Source: Cytobacillus firmus DS1
Lineage (GTDB): Bacteria > Bacillota > Bacilli > Bacillales > Cytobacillaceae
DNA: 64,000 nucleotides
Direction of reading: 5' to 3'
Assembly (NCBI RefSeq): GCF_000565285.1
Contig: NZ_APVL01000001.1
Location: 248,001 to 312,000 of the forward strand
In this document: piece after piece, positions 33,447 through 42,195 of the stretch
How positions within the stretch are numbered: the first letter of the stretch is position 1
How the letters are laid out: each line of letters opens with the position of its first letter
Program-made: the position numbers and the translations under genes
The notes under the pieces: generated by a model
Seen by the model: only the letters and a program-made list of their open reading frames with translations
Database searches by the model: none
What the model was told of the DNA's origin: nothing

Positions 33447-35273
33447 TTGTTAAAAGTTCTATCAACTTCAGCTTTATCCCTTGCTTTAGCTGGAAGTGCC
33501 GTTTTTGCAGGAGCCGGACCGGCAGATACTCAGTCTAAGCAGGAAAATAAGCATCAAATAAGCCTTGCCCATCATGTCGGTGCATCGCCGGAGCTTGCTG
33601 CAAAAGCAAAAGAACTGGGCATTGATCTGTCAAAGGCAGATCCTGCTGAGAAAGCAGCCAAGGCAGGCGCTAAGTTCCAGCAGCCTGGCGACAATCATGC
33701 AGCATATAAAGAAGCAACAGGGGATATACCAGTTCTGGTTCTTCTCGCAAAGTATCCGGATGGCGATGAGCCGGTCGGCGATATGCCTGGACAAGTCCCG
33801 GCTAAATATTATGAGGATTTAATTTTTGGCACTGAGTATAACCCATATGAGCTGCCTCAGTTCGAGAAATACGACGGTCCGGATGTTCCAAAGGATCGCA
33901 CGATGCAAAACGCTTATAAGGAATCCAGCTATGGCAAAACCAATCTGGTCCGCAAGGAAAATACTGAATTTGTCTGGGTGGAGATGCCAAAAGGTGCTTC
34001 ATATTACTTGGATCAGGAAGGAAAGTTTGCTGAAAACGGCACATATGTAAATGGGAATGTGAATGGGGATGCCCATTCAGGCGAATTCATTCGTGACTTG
34101 CTGAAAGCAGCAGACGATCAGGTTGATTTTTCGAAGTATGCCGAAAATGGGGAAGTGCCTAACATTTTCGTCATCCATGAAGGTACAGGTGCTGAATTCA
34201 GCCGTGACCCGGCACAATTCTGGTCTCATAAGTGGAATATCCTGAGCGCGCTATACTATGGCAAATACTATGAAACTGGCAATCCGGCACCAGCAGAGGA
34301 AGGGATGTCAGAAGAAGCCTGGATTGATAAAACCGTTGCAGATGATATGACATATGATGGTGTAATCGTTAATAACTACAACATCCAGCCGGGCATCGGA
34401 GGAAACGTTGCCGGATTTGATGCTGCAACAAACACTTACAAGGAAGAAGCAAAAACAGGTCCATTCCCTGCACAAACTGGGGTTTATGCCCATGAATTTG
34501 GACATGCCCTGGGATTGCCCGATTTCTATGATACGGTCTATAGCTCTGAAGGGGTAGGGAACTACTCGATGATGGCAGGCGGATCATGGCTGCGCTATCC
34601 GAATAAACCTGAATTTAGCGGAAACTCCCCGGCGCACTTTGATCCATTCTCTAAAATTTTCTTAGGTTGGGTAAATCCGGTTGAAGTGAAACCGGAAGAT
34701 GAGCCGCAAACTATCACACTGCCTCCAATCAATAAAGCGACTGCTGACAACGGCATCGTCAAAATGGAAGTGCCAGGCTCAAACGGAACGGAATACTTCC
34801 TATTTGAAAACGTTCAGCAGGATGGCTTTAACAAAGGATTTATCCGTCAGGGTGAGGATGCGAAAGGCTTAGTGGCATGGCATGTAGATGAGAACATCAT
34901 CAACCTGTACCAGACAGCCGGCTTCCGTCCAAACAATGTGGAAAACTGGATGAACAAACGCTTCCAGTACAACCAATCGGAAACAGCAAGTGACGGAACA
35001 GTCGTTACGCATTATGGATTATCTATCCTTCAGGCAGACGGCAAGTATGACCTGGAGAAAAATATAAACCGCGGGGATGCTGGCGATTTCTTCAAAACAG
35101 GAAGCAAAATCACACCTGTCTCCGGAAATGTTCATACGGGCTCTTACTATTTCTGGAAGGGCGACAGCTCAACACCGGCTGACTCCGGAATCCATGTAAC
35201 AGGCATTAAAGAAAATGCGGATGGATCCATCACAGCGAAATTCTTCTATAATTCGAACAGCAGTACAAAATAA
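33447..35273 (+). CDS. Secreted M6-family metalloprotease (immune inhibitor A-like)
   Basis: About 608 residues. An N-terminal signal peptide (LSTSALSLALAGSAVFAGAG) is followed by a propeptide and a catalytic domain with the zinc site HEFGHALGLPDFYD and the downstream SMMAGGSW Met-turn region. The C-terminal part (ITLPPINKAT onward) is a beta-rich domain as in immune inhibitor A, but shorter than the ~790-residue InhA proteins. It is an extracellular protease, probably nutritional. TTG 33447 is 8 nt from GGGAG; the GTG at 33438 overlaps that site. A terminator follows. Confidence 0.88.
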   Translation: MLKVLSTSALSLALAGSAVFAGAGPADTQSKQENKHQISLAHHVGASPELAAKAKELGIDLSKADPAEKAAKAGAKFQQPGDNHAAYKEATGDIPVLVLLAKYPDGDEPVGDMPGQVPAKYYEDLIFGTEYNPYELPQFEKYDGPDVPKDRTMQNAYKESSYGKTNLVRKENTEFVWVEMPKGASYYLDQEGKFAENGTYVNGNVNGDAHSGEFIRDLLKAADDQVDFSKYAENGEVPNIFVIHEGTGAEFSRDPAQFWSHKWNILSALYYGKYYETGNPAPAEEGMSEEAWIDKTVADDMTYDGVIVNNYNIQPGIGGNVAGFDAATNTYKEEAKTGPFPAQTGVYAHEFGHALGLPDFYDTVYSSEGVGNYSMMAGGSWLRYPNKPEFSGNSPAHFDPFSKIFLGWVNPVEVKPEDEPQTITLPPINKATADNGIVKMEVPGSNGTEYFLFENVQQDGFNKGFIRQGEDAKGLVAWHVDENIINLYQTAGFRPNNVENWMNKRFQYNQSETASDGTVVTHYGLSILQADGKYDLEKNINRGDAGDFFKTGSKITPVSGNVHTGSYYFWKGDSSTPADSGIHVTGIKENADGSITAKFFYNSNSSTK

Positions 35274-35282
35274 TAGACAAAC

Positions 35283-35315
35283 AATCCGAGCAGGCTACCC
35301 TGCTCGGATTTTTGT
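35283..35315. terminator. Bidirectional terminator
   Basis: ATCCGAGCAGG and CCTGCTCGGAT surround CTAC, followed by TTTTTG, between convergent genes. Confidence 0.85.
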
Positions 35316-36236
35316 TTAAAGACTATTTTTCTCATAAACTTGCAAGTTTGCATAAATCGCTCCAAGAACAGGAGCATCTAAATTCAGCAGTTCAGCCTTT
35401 TTCAGCAAGTATCCGAAGAAATGATCCGCTTCAATAGCCTGCAGCTTTTCCATATCCCGCTGCAGTGAAGATTTCATTTCATAGCCCATTTCATGAATTT
35501 TTTTAACCTGCGTTTCTTCAATCCCATCAGCCAGCGGAGCACCCAGGCCTTTCATTATGACAGATGCCTCTTTTAGTACCTCTTTAATCGAATTTAATCC
35601 GAAAGCCTGCTCGCGGATCGGACCGATAGGTGAGCGGAACAGGGAGGTAACGCCGGAAAGCGTGGAAATAAACAGGTACTTATGCCACATCTCCTGTTCA
35701 ATATTTTCAGAGAGGCGGAAATTTGCTTTTGTACCTGAAAAAGCTTCTTGAAGCTGCAGAATCCGCTCTGTTTTCTCACCGGAACGCTCCCCGAAAACCA
35801 AGTCATGGACAGGGCTGGTCTGAACCACTTTCCCATTTTCACCAAGAGTGGTTTCAATAAAGCATAGGCCCCCCAGAACGTTCTCTTCTCCGAAAGCAGC
35901 TGTCAGCTGATCCATATGAGCAATTCCATTTAAGAGAGGAAGAATCAAGGTTTTATGGTCTGTGTATGGACGGATATCCCTTATGGCTCCTTCAAGATGA
36001 TAAGCTTTGGTAGAGAGCAGGATGACGTCGAATGAATCCGCCTTTTCTCCAGCCTGAATCGTTTTCGGGGCAGGAAACTCCATATCCCCATGCACACTTT
36101 CCGCTTGCAGCCCGTATTTCTCAAGCTGAAGTTTTCTTTTTTTCCTTACCAAAAACGTAACATCCACGCCTTTTTCCAAAAGCCTTCCGCCAAAATAGCC
36201 CCCAATGGCTCCGGCTCCGACAACCAATATTCTCAT
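35316..36236 (-). CDS. panE: 2-dehydropantoate 2-reductase (PanE family)
   Basis: About 306 residues. The N-terminal Rossmann motif is VVGAGAIGGYFGGRL, and the catalytic lysine region is EQEMWHKYLFISTLSGVTSL. The enzyme reduces ketopantoate to pantoate with NADPH in pantothenate and CoA synthesis. B. subtilis has two homologues (YlbQ/PanE and YkpB), so this may be either one. The start at 36236 follows AAAGGAGG; the longer frame to 36287 runs through a hairpin. It converges with the metalloprotease gene. Confidence 0.85.
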   Translation of the reverse strand: MRILVVGAGAIGGYFGGRLLEKGVDVTFLVRKKRKLQLEKYGLQAESVHGDMEFPAPKTIQAGEKADSFDVILLSTKAYHLEGAIRDIRPYTDHKTLILPLLNGIAHMDQLTAAFGEENVLGGLCFIETTLGENGKVVQTSPVHDLVFGERSGEKTERILQLQEAFSGTKANFRLSENIEQEMWHKYLFISTLSGVTSLFRSPIGPIREQAFGLNSIKEVLKEASVIMKGLGAPLADGIEETQVKKIHEMGYEMKSSLQRDMEKLQAIEADHFFGYLLKKAELLNLDAPVLGAIYANLQVYEKNSL

Positions 36237-36263
36237 ACTATAGTGCCTCCTTTGTTTAAATGG

Positions 36264-36290
36264 AAAAGTGCACGCATGTACGTGCACTTT
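36264..36290. terminator. Hairpin between the cstA small gene and panE
   Basis: AAAAGTGCACG and CGTGCACTTTT surround CATGTA, with A/T on both sides. On the minus strand it terminates the cstA operon. Confidence 0.7.
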
Positions 36291-36300
36291 TGCCAGATTG

Positions 36301-36453
36301 CTAAGTTAAATAGAAGAAGAAGCCTGCTCCTGATAACATAACTGCTGCTAAAATCAATTTGGCAGAATGGGAAAGTGAATCCACGCCTTTCGCGTTTATT
36401 CTCTTTTCTTCCTCATTTACCGTTTCCCGGTATTTGGGATTACAGCAGCCCAT
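36301..36453 (-). CDS. 50-residue CstA-coupled small membrane protein
   Basis: The frame starts at ATG 36453-36451 and ends at TAG 36303-36301. The product begins MGCCNPKYRETVNEEEKRIN, has a polar middle and ends in one hydrophobic segment (LILAAVMLSGAGFFFYLT). The ATG shares a base with the cstA stop codon (TAATG), so it is translationally coupled. The adjacent cysteines near the N-terminus are conspicuous. In E. coli the CstA-family carriers are followed by unrelated small partner genes (ybdD, yjiX), so an accessory role in CstA function is a reasonable inference. A terminator-like hairpin follows. Confidence 0.7.
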   Translation of the reverse strand: MGCCNPKYRETVNEEEKRINAKGVDSLSHSAKLILAAVMLSGAGFFFYLT

Positions 36454-37904
36454 TAAGCAGATTTTTTCCAGCCGGAAATATCCTCTTCAAGCGGCAGATT
36501 GTTCGCCCGAGCTTTTTTAGCCGCGGAGAAGAACAGGGCTACAAGAGCAACTGTGCCGATTGCACCGCCAATCCAGGCAGCATTCCAGGATAATCCGAAA
36601 CCGATTGGTGCATTTAAGATATACGTTAAGACCATCAGCAGCATGAACGTGCCAGGAATAAGCGAAATCCAGTAATTTTTCTTTGCGATATACAAATACA
36701 TGGCACCGACAAACAGTGCGATGACTGCTGTTGATTGGTTTGCCCAGCTGAAGTATCTCCATAGAATGTTAAAGTCGATTTGCGTAAGCGCCAAGGAAGC
36801 AGCAAACAATGGAATCGCGATCCATAAACGGCTTGAAATTTTCTTTTGTGAGAAATTGATATAGTCAGCAATAATCATCCGGGCACTTCGGAATGCAGTA
36901 TCACCGGAAGTGATTGGAAGGACCACAACTCCAAGAATAGCAAGCGTTCCGCCGATCGCACCAAGCATCATAGTGGAAGCTTCGCTGACGACTGCTCCCG
37001 GACCGCCGTTTGCAAGGAAATCACTTAATCCGTTATAGCCATCAAACAAGCTCATTGCAGCAGCAGCCCAGATCATCGCGATAATTCCTTCTGCAATCAT
37101 CATGCCATAGAAAATTTTGCGTCCCTGGTTCTCATTCTGAGTTGTCCGGGAGATAATCGGTGTCTGTGTCGCATGGAAGCCGGAAAGTGCACCGCAAGTG
37201 ATCGTGAAGAACAGCAATGGGAAAATAGGTGCGTTAGCCGGATGGAAATTCTGCAGTGAAATTTCGGGAATATTAGCGCCGGTCGCAACTAAACCGATCC
37301 CAACACCAAGTGCACTGATTAAAAGCAATGCTCCAAAGTATGGGTATAAGCGGCCAATAATTTTATCAACAGGCAGTAAAGTCGCCAAAATGTAATAAAT
37401 GAAAATTGCAGCAATGATAAGGGTTACAGATACCTTCTGATCCATCACCACATAAAGCAGATCAGCCGGAGTCGTAACAAACACCGTACCAACCAATAAC
37501 AGAAGCAGTACAGCGAAAGCGTTCACAACATGCTTCATGACTTTCCCGAGGAACTTACTCGCAAGCTCAGGCAAATGTGCGCCACGGTTGCGGATGGAAA
37601 TCATACCTGTTAAATAGTCATGAACAGCACCGGCAAAAATACAGCCGACCACGATCCAGATAAAAGCCACAGGTCCGTAAAGAGCTCCCATAATCGGACC
37701 GAAAATCGGGCCGGTACCAGCAATATTCAACAGCTGGATTAAAGAGTTCTTTGGTGTGCTCATAGCGATGTAATCCACACCGTCAGCATGTGTGTAGGCA
37801 GGCGTCGTACGTGCCTCCTTCACACCGAAAACTTTTTCAACAAACTTGCCGTACGTAAAATAACCAACAATTAAAAGTGCAATACAGGCTAAAAAAGTTA
37901 TCAT
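36453..37904 (-). CDS. cstA: Carbon starvation protein CstA (pyruvate/peptide transporter family)
   Basis: 483 residues with about thirteen membrane segments. The family signature is visible in NIAGTGPIFGPIMGALYGP and FHATQTPIISRTTQNENQGR. E. coli relatives CstA and BtsT import pyruvate. Here the gene lies directly downstream of lytST on the same strand, as BtsS/BtsR control BtsT in E. coli, so pyruvate is a likely substrate. A perfect cre site lies immediately upstream of the AAAGGGGG ribosome binding site, predicting glucose repression. The C-terminal stop overlaps a small partner gene. Confidence 0.88.
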   Translation of the reverse strand: MITFLACIALLIVGYFTYGKFVEKVFGVKEARTTPAYTHADGVDYIAMSTPKNSLIQLLNIAGTGPIFGPIMGALYGPVAFIWIVVGCIFAGAVHDYLTGMISIRNRGAHLPELASKFLGKVMKHVVNAFAVLLLLLVGTVFVTTPADLLYVVMDQKVSVTLIIAAIFIYYILATLLPVDKIIGRLYPYFGALLLISALGVGIGLVATGANIPEISLQNFHPANAPIFPLLFFTITCGALSGFHATQTPIISRTTQNENQGRKIFYGMMIAEGIIAMIWAAAAMSLFDGYNGLSDFLANGGPGAVVSEASTMMLGAIGGTLAILGVVVLPITSGDTAFRSARMIIADYINFSQKKISSRLWIAIPLFAASLALTQIDFNILWRYFSWANQSTAVIALFVGAMYLYIAKKNYWISLIPGTFMLLMVLTYILNAPIGFGLSWNAAWIGGAIGTVALVALFFSAAKKARANNLPLEEDISGWKKSA

Positions 37905-37919
37905 ATTTATCCCCCTTTA

Positions 37920-37934
37920 TGAATGCGTTTACAT
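37920..37934 (-). promoter_or_regulatory. Putative cre site upstream of cstA
   Basis: On the minus strand ATGTAAACGCATTCA fits the cre consensus WTGNAANCGNWNNCW. It ends ~16 nt before the cstA start, placing it in the leader where CcpA could block transcription. Confidence 0.6.
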
Positions 37935-38089
37935 TAATTATATAAAAGAAGGAGAAGATTTGAACAATTTGTGTCCAACATGTAAAAAATGAAGATTAAA
38001 AGGCAATCAAGGGGGATTAAGATGCATAAAAGGGTGGGAATGATTCGAAAATTCACGATATTTATTGAGGTACAACCACCAAAACAAAA

Positions 38090-38110
38090 AAGCACCGTCC
38101 CGATGCTTTT
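38090..38110 (-). terminator. Terminator of lytST
   Basis: On the minus strand GCATCG, GGA and CGGTGC form a stem followed by TTTTTTG, directly after the lytT stop. Confidence 0.7.
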
Positions 38111-38842
38111 TCACAATTCCAATCGCACCCTCAGTGCCTTCACATAGTTCCTGCTCACAGACAAGAGTTCTTCCCGGCCTTCCATCTCAAGCTGATAGGC
38201 CCCGTTAAACCAAGGGGTCAATCGAGTTACATACTCCAGATTCACCAGGTAACTCTTGTGAATCCTGAAAAAAGAGAAGGGTAAAAGCCTGTTCTCCAAA
38301 TCCTTCAGCGGGGTTTTGGTTTCATGGTCTCCGGTCCTGGTGATAATCCGGGATACTTTTTCATCCCGGTAGATATAGAGGATTTCTTTTGGCTCCAGGT
38401 AAAGAATTTCTCCATCTTCTTCAACAGCCAGTTTGCCGGCCGGCTTGCCGATGTCATTTTCTTTTTTTGCGCCAATCAATTTTTCCACGCGCCTGATGGT
38501 CTGCTCGAGCTGTTCTTCGTCGTAGGGCTTCAGTAAATAATCGGTTGCTTCATAGCGAAAAGCTTCAGCAGCAAACTGCGGGTAGGCTGTTGCAAAGATG
38601 ATAAGCGGTACTTTTTTCAGCTCGTGCAGGGATTTGGCCGCTTCCATTCCATTCATTTTAGGCATCTCGACATCAAGGAAAATAACATCCGGCTGAAGCT
38701 GGAGGGCTTTCATCACCGCTGCTTCGCCTGATTCAGCCTCGCCGACAACCTGAATTACAGGATATTCTTCCAGTAAATGCTTTAATTCATCTCTGCTGTA
38801 CCGTTCGTCATCAGCGATTAAGGCTCGGATCGTTTTTTCCAT
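38111..38842 (-). CDS. lytT: LytT-type response regulator (receiver plus LytTR)
   Basis: 243 residues. The receiver domain has the acidic pair D11/D12, phospho-aspartate D57 in VIFLDVEMPKMNG and lysine in DYLLKPYD. The LytTR DNA-binding domain occupies ~140-243 (ILYLEPKEILYIYRDEKVSR, FFRIHKSYLVNLEYVTRL, LLSVSRNYVKAL). GGAGG precedes the ATG, which overlaps the end of lytS by 32 nt. In B. subtilis LytST responds to pyruvate and controls pftAB; here cstA lies downstream and is the probable target. Confidence 0.9.
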   Translation of the reverse strand: MEKTIRALIADDERYSRDELKHLLEEYPVIQVVGEAESGEAAVMKALQLQPDVIFLDVEMPKMNGMEAAKSLHELKKVPLIIFATAYPQFAAEAFRYEATDYLLKPYDEEQLEQTIRRVEKLIGAKKENDIGKPAGKLAVEEDGEILYLEPKEILYIYRDEKVSRIITRTGDHETKTPLKDLENRLLPFSFFRIHKSYLVNLEYVTRLTPWFNGAYQLEMEGREELLSVSRNYVKALRVRLEL

Positions 38843-40580
38843 CAGCTTTTTCCTCCGTTTGTGGAATGGCGAATTGGATGTCAGTGCCTATGCCTGGTGT
38901 GCTGGCAATTTGCAGCGAAGCTTCCTCACCAAACATCATGGTCAGCCGGCGGTTTACATTGTACAATGCAAGTCCTGATCCCGATTCTGACTGCAGGGTT
39001 TCCTTGCCGAGCTGCTCGGCTCTTTCCCGGCTCATTCCCTGTCCATTATCCTTCACTTTTACTTTCGTCATTCCGTCCTGTTTCTGAATTTTGATCATAA
39101 TGATACAGTCTTGTTCCTTGTTCTTAATCCCATGCTTTACGGCATTTTCCACAATCGGCTGCAGAGTGAGCGGGGGAATTCTCTCCAGAAGGGCCTCCTC
39201 TTCAATGTCATATATGACTTTAAGCCGATCCACAAACCGGGTTTCCTCTATTGATAGATAGGCCTTTACATGTCTGAGCTCCTGTTCAAGGGTCGTACAG
39301 TTGACTGTTGTGGCCGTAAGGTTCTGCCGCAGAAAATGTGATAGTGATACAAGCAATTTCCGTGCCTGGGCAGGCTCGATCCGCACAAGGGAAATTATCG
39401 TATTTAATGAATTAAATAAGAAATGCGGTGAAATTTGCGCCTGCAGCGCTTTAATTTCAGCTTCCTTTGCCAGTTGGTAGGCTTTATCAGCCTCAGCGAT
39501 CTCGAGCTGATTGCTGAGCAGAACACTGAGCCCCGAAATCAGCTCCATTACGAGATTTGTCATTTCTTTTTCAGAAGTGAAGTAAAACTTCAGCGTTCCG
39601 ATCGTTTCGCCGCGCAGCTTTAAAGGAGCGACAATGGCAGCACCAAGAGGACAGTTCTCCTCCCGGCAGTGAATGGTCTGGTCATTGGCAGCCACGATTT
39701 CTCCGTGTTGAATGACATCCCGTGTGATCTGGGTCTGAATTGGGCTTCCGGAACGGTGATGGTCATTTCCAAGGCCGACATGGGCAAGGATTTCAGTGTG
39801 ATTAGTGATTGCAACTGCTTTCATTTGAAGTTCCTTATGTAAAATCAGGCAGACTGCCAGAGCGGACTTATGATTAATGCCTTCCCGAAGGTGAGCAAGG
39901 GTCTGGTCTGCGATCCGAAGCGTTTTCTGTGCGTGAAAAGCACCTGCCTTTTCTTCTTCGTTAATGACATTTTTTATGATCAGCAAGAATAAGGCACTTC
40001 CAAGGCCATTTGCTATAATCATGGGAATCCCAATCATTTCAACAAGCGCTACCGCTTTTTCCATGGGCCGTGAAATTCCAAGGATAATCAGCATTTGCAC
40101 GGCTTCAGCCGCAGCACCAATGAAAAAGGCTGATGACAGCTTCACATGTTCGTTCTTTCGGCGGAAAAAGCCGGCAAGCAGCCCTGCCACTATGGATGCA
40201 AGTCCGCAGGCGATTCCGGTAAAGCCGCCAAGAGTAAACCGGTGGAACCCTGCTATAATACCCGCACCAATTCCTACTTTAGGACCGCCAAGCAATCCGG
40301 CAAGCACGACACCGATCACGCGTGAATTGGCAATGGCTTCATCTGAAGCAAGCTCGGATGCCCAGCGGTTAAACTGCAGAGTGTCTGTATTAAAGGCCAG
40401 GCCGGAATAGGTTCCAATGATGCCAAAGAAACCGAAAAAAAGAATGGCTTTATACTCCTGCTGCCGTTTTAAGCGTTCCCCATATATCATCTCTCTGAAA
40501 AAGCGGAACCTTGTCAGTATTAGCGCAATGGTGACAATAATTCCAAGCCGCTCCAGCATTGTAATCAGCAGTTCCAGCAT
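38811..40580 (-). CDS. lytS: LytS-type sensor histidine kinase
   Basis: 589 residues. Six N-terminal membrane segments form the 5TM-LYT sensor (GVVLAGLLGGPKVGIGAGII), followed by a GAF domain (~220-360). The His_kinase domain has the phospho-acceptor in QISPHFLFNSLNTIISLVR. The ATPase domain shows LTLQPIVENAVKHGI, DNGQGM and GSGLALYNVNRRL. Family members (B. subtilis LytS, E. coli BtsS) sense extracellular pyruvate or membrane state. AAAGGGG precedes the ATG. It forms an operon with lytT and lies upstream of cstA. Confidence 0.92.
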   Translation of the reverse strand: MLELLITMLERLGIIVTIALILTRFRFFREMIYGERLKRQQEYKAILFFGFFGIIGTYSGLAFNTDTLQFNRWASELASDEAIANSRVIGVVLAGLLGGPKVGIGAGIIAGFHRFTLGGFTGIACGLASIVAGLLAGFFRRKNEHVKLSSAFFIGAAAEAVQMLIILGISRPMEKAVALVEMIGIPMIIANGLGSALFLLIIKNVINEEEKAGAFHAQKTLRIADQTLAHLREGINHKSALAVCLILHKELQMKAVAITNHTEILAHVGLGNDHHRSGSPIQTQITRDVIQHGEIVAANDQTIHCREENCPLGAAIVAPLKLRGETIGTLKFYFTSEKEMTNLVMELISGLSVLLSNQLEIAEADKAYQLAKEAEIKALQAQISPHFLFNSLNTIISLVRIEPAQARKLLVSLSHFLRQNLTATTVNCTTLEQELRHVKAYLSIEETRFVDRLKVIYDIEEEALLERIPPLTLQPIVENAVKHGIKNKEQDCIIMIKIQKQDGMTKVKVKDNGQGMSRERAEQLGKETLQSESGSGLALYNVNRRLTMMFGEEASLQIASTPGIGTDIQFAIPQTEEKADGKNDPSLNR

Positions 40581-40739
40581 TATTTAGGCCCCTTTAAGCA
40601 AGTCTTTTATCATTATTTTAATAGATTAAAGAGTAAATGAAAAATAGCCTGTTTGAATTTTTCAAAAAAAGGCACAGGCTTTTCAAAGCTGTCTGTCGAA
40701 AGTTAATTGAAATTAGTTGCTGAAAAGGAGAGATTGTTC

Positions 40740-41562
40740 ATGGGATTCACGCTGAACCAAATCACACCAGCCCGACTCTTGGCAAACCGCCTTGATATGA
40801 AACGTTTCCTTCAAGCGGAGTTCAGCCCCCTGATCGGCAGGAAGGCTTGGATGCAAAACTGGGAGCAGCTGGCGAAAAGGTTTCAGCTTTTTAAATTTGA
40901 AGCCTTGTCAGACACAGAAGCTCTTGAGTATAGCTGGGATCCCGACGAAATTGCAGCCATCGCCGATGAAACGTGTAAAGAAGCTGAGAGGCATCTTCAT
41001 TTTAAAAGCCTGTCTATAACCATTGTGCCTTCCCTGCCTTTCCCATGGTTTCAGAATATAGATCAAACCCTATGGACAAATGGCTACACACTTGGTCCGG
41101 ATACCATTTTCCTAGCCATTCCGCCTCGGCCGGATCCCGACTTCTTAAAACATATGCTTGCGCATGAACTTCATCATGCTTCCCCTGAAAATCCGGTCTA
41201 CAATCTTACACTGGAAACCTTTACTCTCACTGATTGGTATAAAATGGAGGGGTGCGCCGAGTACTTCAGTCTTTCGCTTTATAGAGATAAGCGGTGGTGG
41301 AAAGCAAGCTTTACTGAGGAAGTCCAGCATCACTATTTGGAGATTGCCAGGCAGAATCAGCATACAGCAGACGATGTGTTAAAAAGTAAAATCTGTTTTG
41401 GTGATAAGGAAATGGGCATCCCCATATTTTCCGGCTATTCTTTTGCTTATAAATATAGTAAGGCATTACGCAGAGCAGGAAAAAATCACATGCTATCGGG
41501 ATTTATTTCATATAGATCCGGTTGAACTGCTTAATCGATATATGATCAGGGAGGACATGTAA
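40740..41562 (+). pseudogene. DUF2268-type zinc protease gene with a +1 frameshift near its 3' end
   Basis: The intact part reads to GIPIFSGYSFAYK with the metalloprotease motif HMLAHELHHASPEN. In frame 0 it then ends at 41525 with an unlikely tail (YSKALRRAGKNHMLSGF). Skipping one T at 41454 restores a plausible C-terminus, IVRHYAEQEKITCYRDLFHI then DPVELLNRYMIREDM, ending at TAA 41560-41562. That stop directly abuts the TTG of the next gene, which fits the ancestral operon. AAAGGAGAG precedes the ATG at 40740. The change removes ~35 residues; the catalytic motif is untouched, so partial activity is possible. A sequencing error in the A/T-rich stretch is the main alternative. Confidence 0.72.
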
Positions 41563-42195
41563 TTGGAGACAGAAATGCTGAATATATTTGATGACAATCG
41601 GAATCAGATTGGTGTTGCTTCCCGAGAAGAGGTACACCTAAAAGGACTCTGGCATGAAACTTTTCACTGCTGGTTCATCGATAAACAAGAAGAAAAGGAA
41701 TATATTTATTTTCAATACCGCAGCAAGGACAAAAAGGATTACCCGGGATTACTTGACATAACCGCTGCAGGCCATCTTATGAGCCATGAATCCGTCATGG
41801 ATGGGCTGAGGGAAGTGGAGGAAGAACTGGGGATTCAAGTTGATTTTGCGGATTTGGTGCCATTGGGCGTTATTGATTATATGGCAAAGAAAGAAAATTT
41901 TATCGATAAAGAACTGGCGAATGTATTTCTTTATCACAACGGCCATACCCTGGAGGAGTTCAAGCCGCAGCTGGAAGAGGTATCAGGAATCTACCGGATT
42001 GCCCTGGAAGACTTTCATGAGCTTTGGTTTGAAGGAAGAGAACATATTCAGGCAGAGGGGTTTCAGGTTGAAAACGATGAAAAAATCACCTCCGCCATAA
42101 CCGTGTGCAAAGACAACTTTGTTCCGCATGAGGATTACTATTACAGGCGTGTACTGCATTCTATCAGGGAAATGGAGAGGGAATATGCAGATTAA
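41563..42195 (+). CDS. NUDIX hydrolase (Idi-like)
   Basis: 210 residues with the Nudix box GHLMSHESVMDGLREVEEEL followed by G. The flanking sequence (MLNIFDDNRNQIGVASREEV and LKGLWHETFHCWFID) matches the Idi-like NUDIX group that resembles isopentenyl-diphosphate isomerase but has other, mostly unknown, pyrophosphate substrates. TTG 41563 is 8 nt from GGGAGG. It overlaps the next gene by 11 nt. Confidence 0.85.
   Translation: METEMLNIFDDNRNQIGVASREEVHLKGLWHETFHCWFIDKQEEKEYIYFQYRSKDKKDYPGLLDITAAGHLMSHESVMDGLREVEEELGIQVDFADLVPLGVIDYMAKKENFIDKELANVFLYHNGHTLEEFKPQLEEVSGIYRIALEDFHELWFEGREHIQAEGFQVENDEKITSAITVCKDNFVPHEDYYYRRVLHSIREMEREYAD

Noticed and set aside
38022..38147. A 41-codon + strand frame (MHKRVGMIRK...) with a good AAGGGGGA site between lytT and cstA
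   Set aside because: It runs antisense through the lytT terminator and 3' end and has no protein-like composition; probably chance.
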